Both the position numbers and the translations under genes were made by a program. The notes under the pieces are model-generated. The model was not told the DNA's origin, did not search any database, and worked only from the letters and a program-made list of their open reading frames with translations. This document shows, piece after piece, positions 1 to 12,522 of a stretch of DNA of 64,000 bases. This stretch comes from Mytilus edulis (Eukaryota > Mollusca > Bivalvia > Mytilida > Mytilidae): contig NC_092357.1 in the NCBI RefSeq assembly GCF_963676685.1, forward strand, positions 21,046,647 through 21,110,646, given 5' to 3'. The stretch's first letter is position 1. Each line of letters begins with the position of its first letter.

Positions 1-711
1 GTTGTCCACTGAAAATAAGCTCTTGAATACACGAATCCCCGTTTTATTAATGCCAAATTTATTTGTTAGTATTTCTTATTCTTTTTCTTATGATTTTATC
101 ATATTTTTTTTGTGAAATTTTCTGTGTGGTTGAACATGAAATTGCCTCCGATGCTACAAAGAAAATTTGTTTAATGTCAAATGTTGCAATATATGCTAAG
201 TATTACACGTGGACAGGATGTTCCCCAAAAAATAAGTTATACACACCCCAAGGGTACACGCTAGTGTCATATGGAAAATTACTGGGTCACCTGTAAGATG
301 GTAATCAGCCATGCAACTAATCAGGTTACTTAACTGACCATGTCACTTCAATTTAAAGTTTATCGGTAGATCAAAATGATAAATTCGTTTTAATTAAGCA
401 TTTCAGATCTAAAGGATTTATCATTATAATGAAGTGAAATAATTAAACCATATCGTATTATTTTCAAAAGATTATTTATTTTCATATTTTTTTTATCTAT
501 GCCGGGAAAGAATTGAAAACTGTATTTATAATTTTTAAATTTATTTTATAAAAAAATCCGTGTAGGTCTCATGGAATGGAACCCACGCATTCCTACTTAA
601 GATTTATAAAGGAGTAGGTTCGGTAAGACCCCATTTTCGGCCCCAAAATATAGCAGTTTTACTAAATTGTATAGTACTAGAACCGAACACCTGTTTTGGG
701 ATATATATACA
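1..711. other. AT-rich non-coding sequence
   Basis: I see no gene here. The one open frame (63-296) has no domain, no splice context and biased AT-rich composition, so it looks like chance. Nothing else is recognised. Confidence 0.6.
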
Positions 712-2734
712 TAACGTGACGGTACCCAAATTGCACCTATTTTGACAGTTTTTTCAACTACGTATTTTTATGATCAAGACAAAAAAAATCATTTTGTGTT
801 TATTTTGTAGCCGTATCCTTCTTTATTATATTGGTACACCAATTTGATTTTCAATCCATATGGAATCATAGAAAAATTAGTCTGAACTAACCTCCAAACC
901 ATCAATGATTCTGTTATGAGGAGTACCCAAATTGCATCCATGCTTAAATTCGCATCGTCAAAAGTCGAATAACAGAGCTTTTGTTTAATTTTTTCAAATA
1001 TTTTGAACAATTGGATATTTTTCCATGCTTACTCTTCATTTTTTAAGAAATGGTTACTTGAAACATATTGTATTTGCTAATTTTAAACAGATAACGTTTT
1101 GATGACGTCGCATGGCGACGTTTCGGTACGTTTTGCTTTTTCAGAGCCAGTCTGTGATAAAACCATGCAAAATGGTCCAAATCCAAAATATTCCAATCAG
1201 ACTGATATTTTGTATTTTAAATACCTTATATGTAATAACTATTTGTGCAAAATATTTTGAAAAAATATTCAGCCATTATTTGTGTATGCCGAACATTCGA
1301 TAATTGTCTATTTCTGTACTGACAAATGGCCATTTCAAGCCTATTTTAGGGTATTTTGACCTGATTTTTTTTTTGTTTTGTAGAAAAAATACAGCTTAAT
1401 GATAACAAATATCTTAAATAACAACTTAAAATGAAAGGAAATTATGATAATTCAAAAAGTTGTGAGATCTCTCAATACCCCTACTAACAGGTTGAAATTG
1501 CATGGTTTTGAAAAAGTGCCGATTCAGCAAAATTTGTATATTTTTAAAGGCTTGAATCATGTAAGATCATGTTTTATTTTCAATAAAATGTAATATTTCA
1601 TGAAGCTTATATATTTATCTACAAAATGCAAGAAAATGGTGCTCGGCAAGTGATACCTTCTTACGAGAAAATAATAATTAAAGATAGGCGTGATGGCCAT
1701 TTTGCCGATTTTTTGATTTTTTTATCTGTTTCATTAGAAACTTTTTAAAAGTATGTAATAGTCAAACTATAAGAAAAATAATGACTGAACTAATGTTTAC
1801 TGGTTATATTAATTGAATAAACCAAGTTTAACTTAGTTTAAATTATAAAATATACTAAAGGAGTAAACCCGGGAAAACCGCTTTTTTGCATTTTTTGCCC
1901 CTAAACTGAGCATTTTTACCATATGTTTAAAATCTTAACTTATTCAAAAGTAAATTACTTTAGTAACTTAAAATGGGCTGTTTTATTTACAATACTATGC
2001 ACACTCATCAGGTAATATCATCATGAGTTCTTCACAATTTTAGCATTTTATAATAGTCTAGTTTTTAGACGCTTTTTTGTCTAAATTCAAAGTGGCCACA
2101 ATTGAGTTCAGTTTTAAATTTTTAAAACATGTTGTATTTGATAATGATTCATAAAACTGTTTAACATATAAGAGATAGAGACTCAACATGAATGCAACCC
2201 CTTGCAAGTTAGACAAAAATACTATCATAAAAGTACTAAAAATTCTAAGCACGTCTCCTTCAGATGAAATCGGGGTATTTTCTTTTCTAAATTAGTATGA
2301 AAATGTAGACAAAATTGTACAAACTGCGCAGCCTTGTACATGTACATCCATGTTATCTATTTCCAGAAAAGAGGAAGATTTAATAGTTTTGTGAATTTCA
2401 TAGAATTGTGCCTCTTACCTAGAAAAGTGCTATATTTTGTATATTGTGATAAAGCTTTATGTCAAATATAAAGAGACTACTCTGAGTAGTTCCTGATAAA
2501 ACTGGAACTGAAATTTTGTGACGCTGACATGAACCAGTTCGTTATCCCTATGTCAATTCTGGGAGAACAGTGGACATAGCAGTAATGTTAAGTTTCCTAC
2601 TAGAATGTAATCTCTAGCAATTTGAGGCTTTGGGAATAAGACATGTAAAATACAGATGGCCTATTACTACCAGCTGAGACAAACACAAATATTTCAAATT
2701 GCAATAAAATTTATTTCATAACCACATGTAATAA

Positions 2735-3660
2735 CCAGATACTCCGCAGGGTGCAGCTTTATACGACCGCAGAGGTCGAACCCTGAACAGTTGGGGCAAA
2801 GTATAGACACAACCTTTAAGCTTGATATAGCTCTGAATTTGGATTGTGATTAAATAGTTGACACAACAGAATGAGTGTGGTCTAAGAACTTAAACTTAAA
2901 AACTTTAAAAAATTTAATTTGACATTTACCTATTATGGTCCAATATCCAAAATCTAAATACATGGTTAGATTCAGCATATCATAGAACCCCAAGAATTCA
3001 ATTTTTGATGCAATCAAATAATGTTCAATTTTAGACCCCATTAGACTTCAATGTGGACCAATTTGATAACCGGGCCCAAATATTAAAAATCTAAATACAT
3101 GGTTAGATTCAACATATTGAAGAACCCCATTTATTCAATTTTGTTGAAATCAAACAAAGTTTAATTTTGGACCCCGATTTAGACCAACTTGAAAACTGGG
3201 CCCATAATAAAAAATCTTAGAACATTTTTAGATTCAGCATTATCAAAGAACCCCAAGAATTAAATTTTTGTTAAAATCAAAATAAGTTTTATTTTGGATC
3301 CTTTGGACCTTAATATAAACCAATTTGAAAACAGGACCAAAAATTAAGAATATAAATTCACTGTTAGATTTGGCATATCAAAGAACCCCAATAATTCATT
3401 TTTTTATGAAATCAAACAGTTTAATTTTGGACCTTTTTGGTCCCTAATGTTGGGACCAAAACTCCCAAAATCAATCCCAACCTTTCTTTTATGGTCATAA
3501 ACCTTGTGTTTAAATTTCATAGATTTCTATTTACTTATACTAAAGTTATAGTGCGAAAACCAAATATCTTTGGATGACGAAGACGATGTCAACGGCAACG
3601 TCATACCAATATACGACCAACATTTTTCATTTTTTTGCGGTTGTATAAAAACAAATATAC
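2735..3660 (+). repeat. Diverged tandem array, ladder-like repeat
   Basis: After a head containing 'ccgcagaggtcgaaccctga' there are about five imperfect units of 110-130 bp. Each carries a version of 'tctaaatacatggttagatt', 'agaaccccaagaattcaatt' and a 'ggaccaa...gggccc' block. The same family recurs at 5385-5560 (head), 9625-10395 (opposite strand) and 37340-37900. Non-coding. Confidence 0.65.
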
Positions 3661-3699
3661 ACAGATAAATGGTTAAACTGTTGAGCAGACATACAATTA

Positions 3700-4145
3700 C
3701 CCGGGCACGTCCACTTGCATTTTTGTCCATCTGATGAGTTAAGCCTTTTTCAACTGATTTTTATAATTCGTTCTTATGTTTTACTGTTATACCACTGTCC
3801 TAGGTTAGGGGGAGGGTTGGGATCCCCCGCTAACATGTGTAACCCCGCTACATTATTTATGTATGTGCCTGTCCCAAGTCAGGAGCCTGTAATTCAGTGG
3901 TAGTCGTTTGTTTATGTGTAACATATTTGTTTTTCATTCATTTTTTATATACATAAGGCCTTTAGTTTTCTCATTTGAATTGTTTTACATTGTCTTATCG
4001 GGGCCTTTTATAGCTGACTATGCGGTATGGGCTTCGCTCATTGTTTAAGGCTGTACGGTGACCTTTAGTTGTTAATGTCTGTGTCATTTTGGTCTCTTGT
4101 GGACAGTTGTCTCATTGGCAATCATGCCACATCTTCTTTTTAATA
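3700..4145 (+). repeat. Interspersed repeat ending in 'ttgtctcattggcaatcat'
   Basis: This contains the 'cctgtcccaagtcaggagcc' core and ends with 'gttgtctcattggcaatcat' followed by a 'ccacatcttc' tail. The same tail occurs near 48890-48940 and 59115-59150, and in reverse near 14515, 50075 and 56880. It behaves like the 3' end of a retroposed family. Confidence 0.6.
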
Positions 4146-5384
4146 TTGTCATTAAATGGTAAGATTTTACTGTTTATATACATGTAATATTATGGTGGTC
4201 TACCGTAAAAAAAAAACCCCGTGCAAAATGGTCTAAATACAAGTGTTTAGTAATGAATGAACATGATGAAGGTATTAGCAAAAAAAGTAAGTTTGATAGA
4301 TCTGAAAAAATTTAACATAATAAAGTCATCAATATCTATTTTAACTAAATATTAAAATTTTGCAGCATAAGAACTTTTTTGGATAAAAAAAAGCATTCTG
4401 TGAGTAATACATGACACTACATAGTCCCCAACCCGTTACAAATTCATTGTAATGGAACAAAATTTTAACTTGATCTATAATTTGTCATGGTGTAAACTAC
4501 ATAAAAAAATCGAGACAAAATCTTCAAGCAAAACAACAAAAAAACTTGTTGAATTCTGACTATCTAAGTGAATTTCCTATGTCCAAAGACCACAACTCTG
4601 CACACAAATATCAGACTGGAACAAACCTGAATCACTAAATACCAAAGAAAAGGAAAAACATTCAAAATGTCATTTTGTCTTTAAAAAAATGAGTTATTTC
4701 CGTTTGAACAGAAATCTTCTAATGAATAAGTATTTCATCAAAAATTTAATTCTAGAGAAAGGGCTTCAACTGAACAAAGAGAAAAGCTTAAAGCGTGAAT
4801 AATGAATTCGACCTGTAACTTGTCATGATAAATCAATAAACCAAATATCAAATCAAAATCTACAAGCACACAAAGTCTTGATTTGCCGAAATGACAGATA
4901 GACAGACTGACAGACAGACAAACGCAGTGCAAACCTAAGTCCACTTAGACGTTAGCCGTTAGGGGACTTAAAATCAAAATCTCAAAGTATCAACAAACAG
5001 GAAAGAGATGTTCTTTGGAGGGGAAACATTCAAGATAATTTTGGAAAAGCTTTCGATTTTTGAAAAAGTAGGGTCACCTCAAATGTCTTTGTTTTATCTT
5101 TATTTAATCTGAGATATAAATCAAAAACTTTTATATGGCACATTATATATGCACATATAAACTTTTTTCGTAGATGAAAAAAAATGGCCACATTTTTTAC
5201 ATACGCTCTAATAGACACAGATTTCGAATCTAGACACTCAATGAGTTATTGCCCCTATAATTGGTTGCATTCCAATCAAAAGTTTCAAAGAGGAAGATTT
5301 TTTGAAGTACAAGTATGTTCACAACTCTTTTTCATATAACAAGCTTTTTAAAAGACTGTCATCAAATGAAAGTATATGAAAATC

Positions 5385-6335
5385 AGGTGCTCCGTAGGGC
5401 GCAGCTTTATACAACCGCGGTGGTTGGACCCTGAACAGTTGGGGCAAATTAAAGTTGGTCACAATGTTCAAGCTTGATGCTGTCTGAATTTGGATTGTGA
5501 TTGCATTTTTGACAAAATAAAGGTTTTTGTTACAAAATAAATGTGGTCAAAGATCAACAAATCTATTGTACAATACTGTGCAATTGAAGATTTCTTCTTG
5601 AAAATTTTCAAAATTTGAAATTTGAAAAATTTTGAAAAAAAAAAGAAATCCCTTAATTTTTTTTTTACAACCCCCCCCCCCCCCCCCCATTTATTGATAT
5701 CCCCTTTAAGGAATAACCCTTAAACACAATCCCATCCTTTCCTTAAGTATAGAACCTTGTAGTACAATTACAGAGAGATCCATATACTAAAACCCAAGTT
5801 ATTCTTTAGAAACTAGAAACATGCTTCTTTTTGGCCCTTTTTGGCCCCTTATTCCTACATATTTTGGACAATTAATCCAAAACTAAATCACAGCCTCCCC
5901 TTTGTTATATGGAGCATTGTGGTACAATTTGAGAGAGATCAATACAATTACACACAAGTTATTGTCTTGAAACTAGAAAAATGCTTGTTTTTTGGCCCCT
6001 TTTTGGCCCTTAATTCCTAACTTTGAACCCATGACCCATTTAAATGAATCCAAACCTTCTACCTGTGGTTTTAAACATTGTGATACAATATCAGAGCAAT
6101 TGAAATACTTATACACAAGTCATTATCCTTAAACTATAAAATGCTTGTTTTGGGCCCCTTCTGGGCCCTTAATTCCTAAACGGTTGGGACCATCATCCCC
6201 AAAATCGATCCAAACCTTCCTTTTGTGGTATTGAACCTTCTGAAAAAAAATCATAAAGATCTATACACTTAAACCAAAGTTATTGTGCGGAATATAAGTC
6301 TACTTTGGTCAGTTTTAGTTAAAATATTAAGGGGC
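5385..6335 (+). repeat. Ladder-like repeat with four 150-bp units
   Basis: The same head as at 2740 ('gggcgcagctttatacaacc') is followed by a homopolymer C run near 5672-5688. Then come about four diverged units of roughly 150 bp, each with 'aagttatt...gaaactagaaacatgctt' and 'ttggcccctttttggccc'. No open frame spans units. Non-coding tandem array. Confidence 0.6.
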
Positions 6336-7118
6336 AAAAACTATTACAATTGGTGCATTTTATAGATATTTGGGAGCATTTTTTTACCAATTTCCCAATA
6401 TTTGCCAGGCTTAATTTTTTTACTTGTCTTAGAACTGATATGCACCTTTAAAAAAATCCTAAAAGTTGAAAAAAATAAATATGATCTTGAGAGAAAACAC
6501 CTACTGAGTACATGTACTGCATGCAAGTTATCTAATACATCTGTTGCACGAACCTCTCTGGCAACCTGCCAAAAGGTAAAAAAAATGTCAAAATGCATTT
6601 TTTCTTTTTTTTTTATAATGTTCTTTGCAAAATATACCAAGATAATGCTATATTTAAGAGATATATCAATTATCCAGACCTTTAAAAAGTACCTAAATAT
6701 GGTGATTTTTTTTGCATTTTTTTTTAATAATTCACAAATATGCAAATAAGGCTGTTAAATGAAAAATAGGGTGAATTTACAAAAAAAAAATTTTGTATCT
6801 TAACTCCTAAATACCCAAAGATTTTGGAAATATATATAATGTTGCCCAGTTATAACTACCAATTTGGACGAAATTTGAGATTTTGCATGGTTTTATGGCA
6901 GACTGGCTCTTCAGTAAACACTTCATCTGTTGATAAATACTGTGAACGTTTTTGTGTATATCAAAATATTTTTACCTATGTTGAACGACGTGCATAGTAT
7001 AAAATCATAAAAATACAAATTGTTTAGTCTCTAGGAAATCTTGTAAGATTTCTGCTGCTATTTTTGCTAAATAGGTGCAATTTGGGTACTCGGTGCAATT
7101 TGGGTACCGTTACGTTAT

Positions 7119-8179
7119 AGTTAATTTACCGTAAATAACTGCGAGAAAATGAATAATACACAAGTTGATAATTGTCTCTTCTCTGCTCATTAATTTGCAT
7201 GCAATATTTTCTCTGATTTACTTGTGAGATCACCGACACTAATAATAATTACCTAAAAAAAATAGGGTGCTCCGTACTGGGAAGATCATATCGGATCCTA
7301 TCAATTTATTGGTTCCATTCCCCCAATTAAATGAGTCTACACGTCTCCCTTAGAAAAAATGCCTTGCAATGCGTCTGAACTACTAAGTACTTCCATATAA
7401 TTTCGAAAACAGATAATAATCTATTTCACTGGATGAGATTGGGCTGACGAATTTTTAAATGGAAATGTATTAATTTTTATTTATAGCACAAGTTTTACAA
7501 GGCAAGATTATTCACCCTGTTCGCCCTACAAATCAAATGGTTGCCTCCTTACACCTACACGAGCTAAAACATATACATATGAACATTTGATATCATTTAT
7601 TTTGTGTGACAACTCTTCACCAATGACCTGAGTGAAAGGTTGACATGGGCAGATCCAGAAATTTCCATTTTTTTAATTTTTGTTGTTTTTTTTTTTGGGG
7701 GGGGGGGGGGCAGAGGGGGATGCTTGCTCCAGTCATGCTTCAGTGATTCCCTATATAATCAACAAAATATTTCACACCAAAAAAGGGGGGGGGGGCGTTG
7801 CTTTCGCCTTAATAAGAAATCTCTGTTTTCAGGCATAGGCTCATATAAATTTGCCTTTTGAAGAACTGAAATAAATATGAAACGGCTAATGAGTTTTCAG
7901 ATGCTTTACATTAAAATACATCATGTACATACATGTGACATACACAATTATATATAAATGTAGAATCAAATCTTGATAAATGTATGTAGTTGAAATTGTT
8001 AGCTTTAAACATTAAAAAAATGAACTCCCTTAAAGTTTAAACACAATTAAGAATGACCATGTACATGATGTACATGTAGTCTGTAATGTATGCCATTGCC
8101 ATGAAGCTAGATCATTGTAGGTAAACTGTCATCTATTCCCTTAAATCTTTGTCCCCAGTCACCCCAAGTTTGATTTAAA
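7119..8179. other. Non-coding sequence with G runs
   Basis: No gene seen. There is a poly-T/poly-G tract near 7689-7710, and a 'gcagatccagaaatt' motif near 7647 resembling the ends of the short element at 18668. The frame at 7640-7861 merely reads through the G tract. Confidence 0.5.
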
Positions 8180-8479
8180 TTAGGGAGCTTCCATTTGATT
8201 TTTAGGGGAAAGGGGGGGGGGGCTAGGATGAAATTTGAAAAAAATAGGCAGAACAGGAGTTTTGAGAAGAAAAAAAAAGGCAGGATGAGACACTAGCAAA
8301 AAAAAAAGTCAGGACGACAATTTTGGTAAAAAAAGTCAGGATAAACTAAAAAAAGAAAGGCAGGAAAGAACAGAGTGAAAAATAAAAAGGCAGGACAGAG
8401 ATTACAGCTAAAAAAAAAATGCAGGATAAAATTTTTCATCCTAGCCCCCCCCTTAAAAATCAAATGGTAGCTCCCTTAG
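8180..8479. mobile_element. 300-bp inverted-repeat MITE
   Basis: The left end 'ttagggagcttccatttgat' is matched in reverse at the right end ('caaatggtagctcccttag'). The interior is a run of 'aaaaaggcaggac' style subrepeats ending in 'tttttcatcctagcccc'. A diverged second copy lies at 54315-54537. No coding capacity. The superfamily is not identified. Confidence 0.65.
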
Positions 8480-8624
8480 TCAAGTATATATATCTACTCT
8501 ATTAGGTCTCTAGTTTGGATAGTGTATAACTTGCAAATTAAAATCATACTCCTTCCAAATTTCTTTCTTTAAAATATTATGGATGAAATAGCAAGTAAAG
8601 AATGAAATTAAATTGGATGAAATG

Positions 8625-9445
8625 TGTCAATTTTTGGGAGAGATCCGTTTGCGCCAAAATGCGTCCTTTTGCGCCACAACTTTTTTTCTCCAATGCTACG
8701 TTTGCCCCACCTGTTTTAAAATTACATGGTATCATTTGCGCCAAAAATAAAATATACGATTGCGCCAATTTAAAGAAAAATGACTTCCCTCTTCCTTTAT
8801 CCTGGCTTGGGACCGGCAGTTTTCACTGACAGAGTTAAAGTCATTTTAAGTCATTTAATGTATAAAACTATGTACAGTCGGACATCATATATGTTTAAGA
8901 ATATATTTAATGTAAGTTGTAGCTTGAAATTTTACTATATTGTCCAAAAACACAAACATGGAAGGGTGGGATGAGTACAAGAGTTCATTATAATTCTTAT
9001 GGAATGCCTCTGCTCCATTATTAGTCCGTCTTGCTTCTATTTTCTTGTCTTTTGGCATATCCTGTATCAAATCTTCAGCAAAGCAATTACCTACTTCATC
9101 TGGGTTCAGAAAAGCTAATCCAAAAAAAATGGTGTAACCACTTGCTAACATCACTGCCAACTTTTGTATACTCTTTTGCTAGTCTAAGATTTTGTATTTT
9201 ACGCCACCATGCCTGGCCAAGGTGAAAACGACATGCCTTGAAAAACTCTTTAACGACAACGTGCATTCTCTCCTCAAAATCTACACGATCACTATCATTA
9301 TTTTGAATATGTGTTCAGGTAAATTGGCGCAAATGAGTTCCGAAAACTGGCGCAATTGATACATTTGAAATTTTTTTTTTGGCGCAAATGATACCCCTGA
9401 AAAACAGTAATTGGCGCAAAAGGAGTGCTGCCCAATTTTTTTGGT
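8625..9445 (-). mobile_element. Decayed Mutator-like (MULE) transposon
   Basis: The ends are about 130-150 bp long inverted repeats built from several copies of TTTGCGCCA: at 8650, 8669, 8738 and 8761 on the left, and the complement at about 9325, 9352, 9380 and 9412 on the right. Between them is a short broken transposase remnant (8885-9295). An internally deleted MULE fits both the long subrepeat-rich ends and the coding remnant. Age: decayed, since the ends differ at many positions. Confidence 0.7.
8885..9295 (-). pseudogene. MULE transposase fragment, frameshifted
   Basis: Reading the minus strand from about 9295, the first frame encodes a segment with the motif CRFHLGQAWWRKIQNL, which matches the 'C-x-FH-xxQ-xxWRKI' block of MULE transposases. 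A one-base slip at the A/T homopolymer near 9121-9128 moves the reading into a second frame. That frame carries GLAFLNPDEV and then RTNNGAEAFHKNYN and SSHPSMFVFL, the C-terminal 'R-T-N-N-x-x-E-x-F-H' and 'HPxxxxF' signatures of the family. The catalytic acidic residues lie upstream and are absent. Length is about 135 codons against 500 or more in a complete enzyme, so it cannot be active. The identification rests on motif memory, not a search. Confidence 0.7.
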
Positions 9446-9624
9446 AAAGTAGTATGTCTGAAGTTGTCAAACTTAATGATAGACCCTTCAGGGGCGGATC
9501 CAGTCATTTTAAAAAGGGGTTTCCTAACCCAGGACAAAAAGGGGGGGGGGGGTAATTACATGTCCCCATTCAAATGCATTGATAGTCCAAAAAAGGGGGG
9601 TCTTTGACACATTCCCCATTCCCA

Positions 9625-10395
9625 TTCTCAATTTTATCATGTAGTCGTCGTAGTCCGAAGACACTTAGTTTTCGCATAATTACTTTTAGTATAAGTTTAG
9701 AAATTACATGAATTAGGGGCCAAAAGGGGCCAATATTAAACTTTGTTTGATTTTATAGAAAATTGAATTATTGGGGTTCTTTGATATATATTTATTCCAA
9801 ATTAACTTTGTATTTAGATTCCTAGTTTTTTGGTCCTGTTTAAATTGGTCTATCTTAAGGTTCAAAGGGTCCAAAATTAAACTTATTTTGATTTTAATAA
9901 TATTTAAATTCTTGGTGTTCTTTAATCATGTTAATATGCTGAATCTGAATATTTACTTAGATTTTTAGTTTGGGCCCAAATTTCAAGTTGGTCCAAATTG
10001 GGGTCCAATATTTTACTTTGTTTGATTTCAAAAAAATTGAATATATATATATGGGGTTCTTTGATATGCTGAATCTAACCATTCATTTAGATTTTTGAAA
10101 TTTTGGCCCGTTAACAAATTGGTCCACATTGAGATCTAAATATGCTAAAGGGTCCAAAATTGAACTTTATTTGATTTCATCAAATAATGAATTATTTGGG
10201 TTCTTTGATCATGTTGATATGCTGCATCTAACCATATATTAAGATTTTGAATATTGGACCATTTTAGAGGTTAATTGTCAATTTAAAATTTTTAAGTACT
10301 TGGACCACATTCATTCAATGTCAGAAACCTATGCTGCATCAACTATTGAATCACAATCCAAATTTACAATTCAGAGTTGTATCCATAAAATTGAG
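9625..10395 (-). repeat. Ladder-like repeat array, inverted copy
   Basis: These are about five imperfect units of the 2735-3660 family in the opposite orientation, with 'attggggttctttgatatgc', 'gaatctaaccat' and 'ggtccaaaattaaactt' blocks. The start near 9640-9705 ('gtcgtcgtagtccgaagaca') corresponds to the family tail near 3575. Non-coding. Confidence 0.6.
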
Positions 10396-10735
10396 AATGG
10401 AAATGGGGAATTTGTCAAAGAGACAACAACCCGACCAAATAAAAAAACAACAGCAGAAGGTCACCAACAGGTCTTTAATGTAGCGAGAAATTCCCGCACC
10501 CGGAAGCGTCCTTCAGCTGGCCCCTAAACAAATATATACTAGTTCAGTGATAATGAACGCCATACTAATTTCCAAAGTGTACACAAGAAACTAAAATTAA
10601 AATAAAACAAGACTTACAAAGGCCAGAGGCTCCTGACTTGGGACAGGCGCAAAATGCGGCGGGGTTAAACATGTTTGTGAGATCTCAACCTCCCCCTATA
10701 CCTCTAACCAATGTAGAAAAGTTTGAATTGAATGT
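10395..10735 (-). repeat. Interspersed repeat, 'cctccgggtgcggg' family, copy 1
   Basis: On the minus strand this reads 'ggccagctgaaggacgcttc' and 'ccgggtgcgggaatttctcg', joined to a 'cctgtcccaagtcaggagcc' block. Other copies are at 22785-23165, 45350-45715, 55600-55795 and 59170-59455, all plus strand. The short frame 10300-10527 lies in the repeat and is not a gene. Confidence 0.7.
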
Positions 10736-11980
10736 TGTGTCCATACTTGCTCCAACTGTTCAGGGTTTAAAGTGTACGTTTGTATCAAGCTGAGCCATGC
10801 ATAGCATTCTTATTGGTTATTTATATATTAATTTGAAATTTTGATGAGTTAGACACATACAGATTATACTGTAAACAATATTTCAGAGTTTAACGTAGTC
10901 AAGCAAAACAAATCATAGAGGAATAGTTGAATCATGTTTTTGTTGTCCAATGAAAAATTAGTACGAACACCAAGAAAAAGTATGGGAATGTTTGTTTTTT
11001 AAACTATTGACCAGGGTGAAAGTCTTTGAAAGTCATGACTGACCAAAAGTTTGTGAAATGAAATAGCACAAATATTCCATTCTTATTAAATATTATTGTA
11101 TATAAAGAAAATACTGATGTTTAATAATAGTTTTTACCCTTTTTATGTTTTATAGGACAAGAAATAAAGAAAAATAATGAAAAATATAAACAGTTTCAAT
11201 AGAAATGAGCGACAAAACAAGATAAACAGAATACAACAAGGCCTAAATGGTAAGACCACTTCTATATTCTGTAAATTCAGAAATTATTGCTTGCATTTAT
11301 TATTTTTCAGGGAATGGACAACTTATTGTGATTACAAAAAAAATCTGCATCAATTATATATACATGATATATATATATGTTTCTGTTATCAAAATATGAT
11401 TTCTTATTTTTGCGATACTCACCCAGTCACATTAATCGCATTACTAAAAACCTCTGGATAATTTCTGAATTACAGTAATAAACGTGATAAAAGTAATTGC
11501 CTTTGAATGATGACTCTTATAAAAATAAGAAGATGTGGTATGGTAAATGAGTGACTTATCCACCAGAGTTCAAAGAAGTGGATGCAAGAAATTAAAGGCC
11601 AATGCTGGGCTGGCCTTCAATAATGAGACAACACTTCCTTTATAGGTCAGCCAATAAAGATCCCAACATGAAAAGATTTAAACAATCCAATTTAGTTCAA
11701 CATGTTCAAAAACAATAACAATTAATAAAAAAATATCATGTCTGTGAGCACTCAACCTCTTACCTGACCATAATATAGGACAGTGGTTCAAATAACACAG
11801 CATATGAACATTCTATAACAACTTTTGCAAGTGGCTAAACTTTAAATATCACTGCAAGGCACTAAACAACGAATATTTAATCTTGGACACAAAGCACTGA
11901 GATAAGAGAACTCATATAAAGCATGACAAGTAAGAATATCAAATGAAAGTTTCTCAAATGTTAAAGTCATATGAAACGAG
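10736..11980. other. Non-coding sequence
   Basis: No supported gene. The frame at 11177-11461 is lysine/asparagine-rich, has no signal or domain and lies in AT-rich DNA. A weak copy of the 'caatgagacaac' repeat tail is near 11615-11635. Nothing else recognised. Confidence 0.5.
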
Positions 11981-12522
11981 TGAGTGATGAAAAATAAAGT
12001 TTGTCCAACTTTTGAACCAATGCATGTATACATCATAAACTTAGTCCTCTGTGCACGATTTTATCATTATTTTCACAAGTATATCATATAAATCGTCAAT
12101 TTTTTTTTCTCTCTGTTTGTTATGATTTAACAAATAATGCTGCTCATTAAATGCCGTGTTTTGAAGCTGAGTTTTACCGATTGCCACCTTATAGTAAACA
12201 AATCACAAAAAGCATGGGTATTGAGCACGTGTTTAACATGTATAATCAGCTATTTGTTTATTTCAATGACAGATCCTTGCATATTGTGGTCACCGGATTT
12301 TTACGAGGAGGGTTACGCTCGGGTCACTATGTTACTATGGAAAATATGTATCGGCGAATTGCTTCCTGAAAGCAAGCAATTAAAAATAAGTAAACTTCTT
12401 CTAAATGTGGACAAATTAAAGAATTTTCCTCAGAAAAAAGTTGCATAATGAAAACTATCCATTTAGTTATAAAAAACATAATTATTATACATATTTTTTT
12501 TTAATTTGAGGTTTCTTATGAC
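11981..12522 (+). repeat. 540-bp dispersed element, copy 1
   Basis: This is matched in inverted orientation by 50669-51210 over nearly the whole length. The best conserved part holds 'caccggatttttacgaggag' followed by a 'gcgaattgcttcctg...gcaattaaaaataag' stretch. In copy 2 that stretch is a near-perfect palindrome, ATTGCTTCC-x-GGAAGCAAT. The frames at 12137-12448 and 12151-12369 are not conserved as open frames in copy 2, so I treat this as a non-coding repeat. Confidence 0.65.

Larger units (their letters stand above)
712..7118. mobile_element. Composite 6.4-kb element with inverted ends
   Basis: The left end (about 712-745) and the right end (about 7068-7118) are inverted copies sharing the core GGTACCCAAATTGCACC and an outer ATAACGT. 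A second inverted match lies further in: 'cagagccagtctgtgataaa' near 1142-1161 against its imperfect complement near 6880-6910. The terminal repeats therefore extend several hundred bases with gaps. The core also recurs inside (near 915-935 and 7090-7110). No transposase frame is seen, so the element is non-autonomous or gutted. The interior is filled by other repeats, including arrays at 2735-3660 and 5385-6335. Superfamily is unknown because no clean target duplication can be read. Confidence 0.5.

Noticed and set aside
6344-6749. Long overlapping frames on both strands (133 and 115 codons)
   Set aside because: Both lie in AT-rich repeat DNA within the 6.4-kb element, lack any domain, and mirror each other. 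Chance frames.
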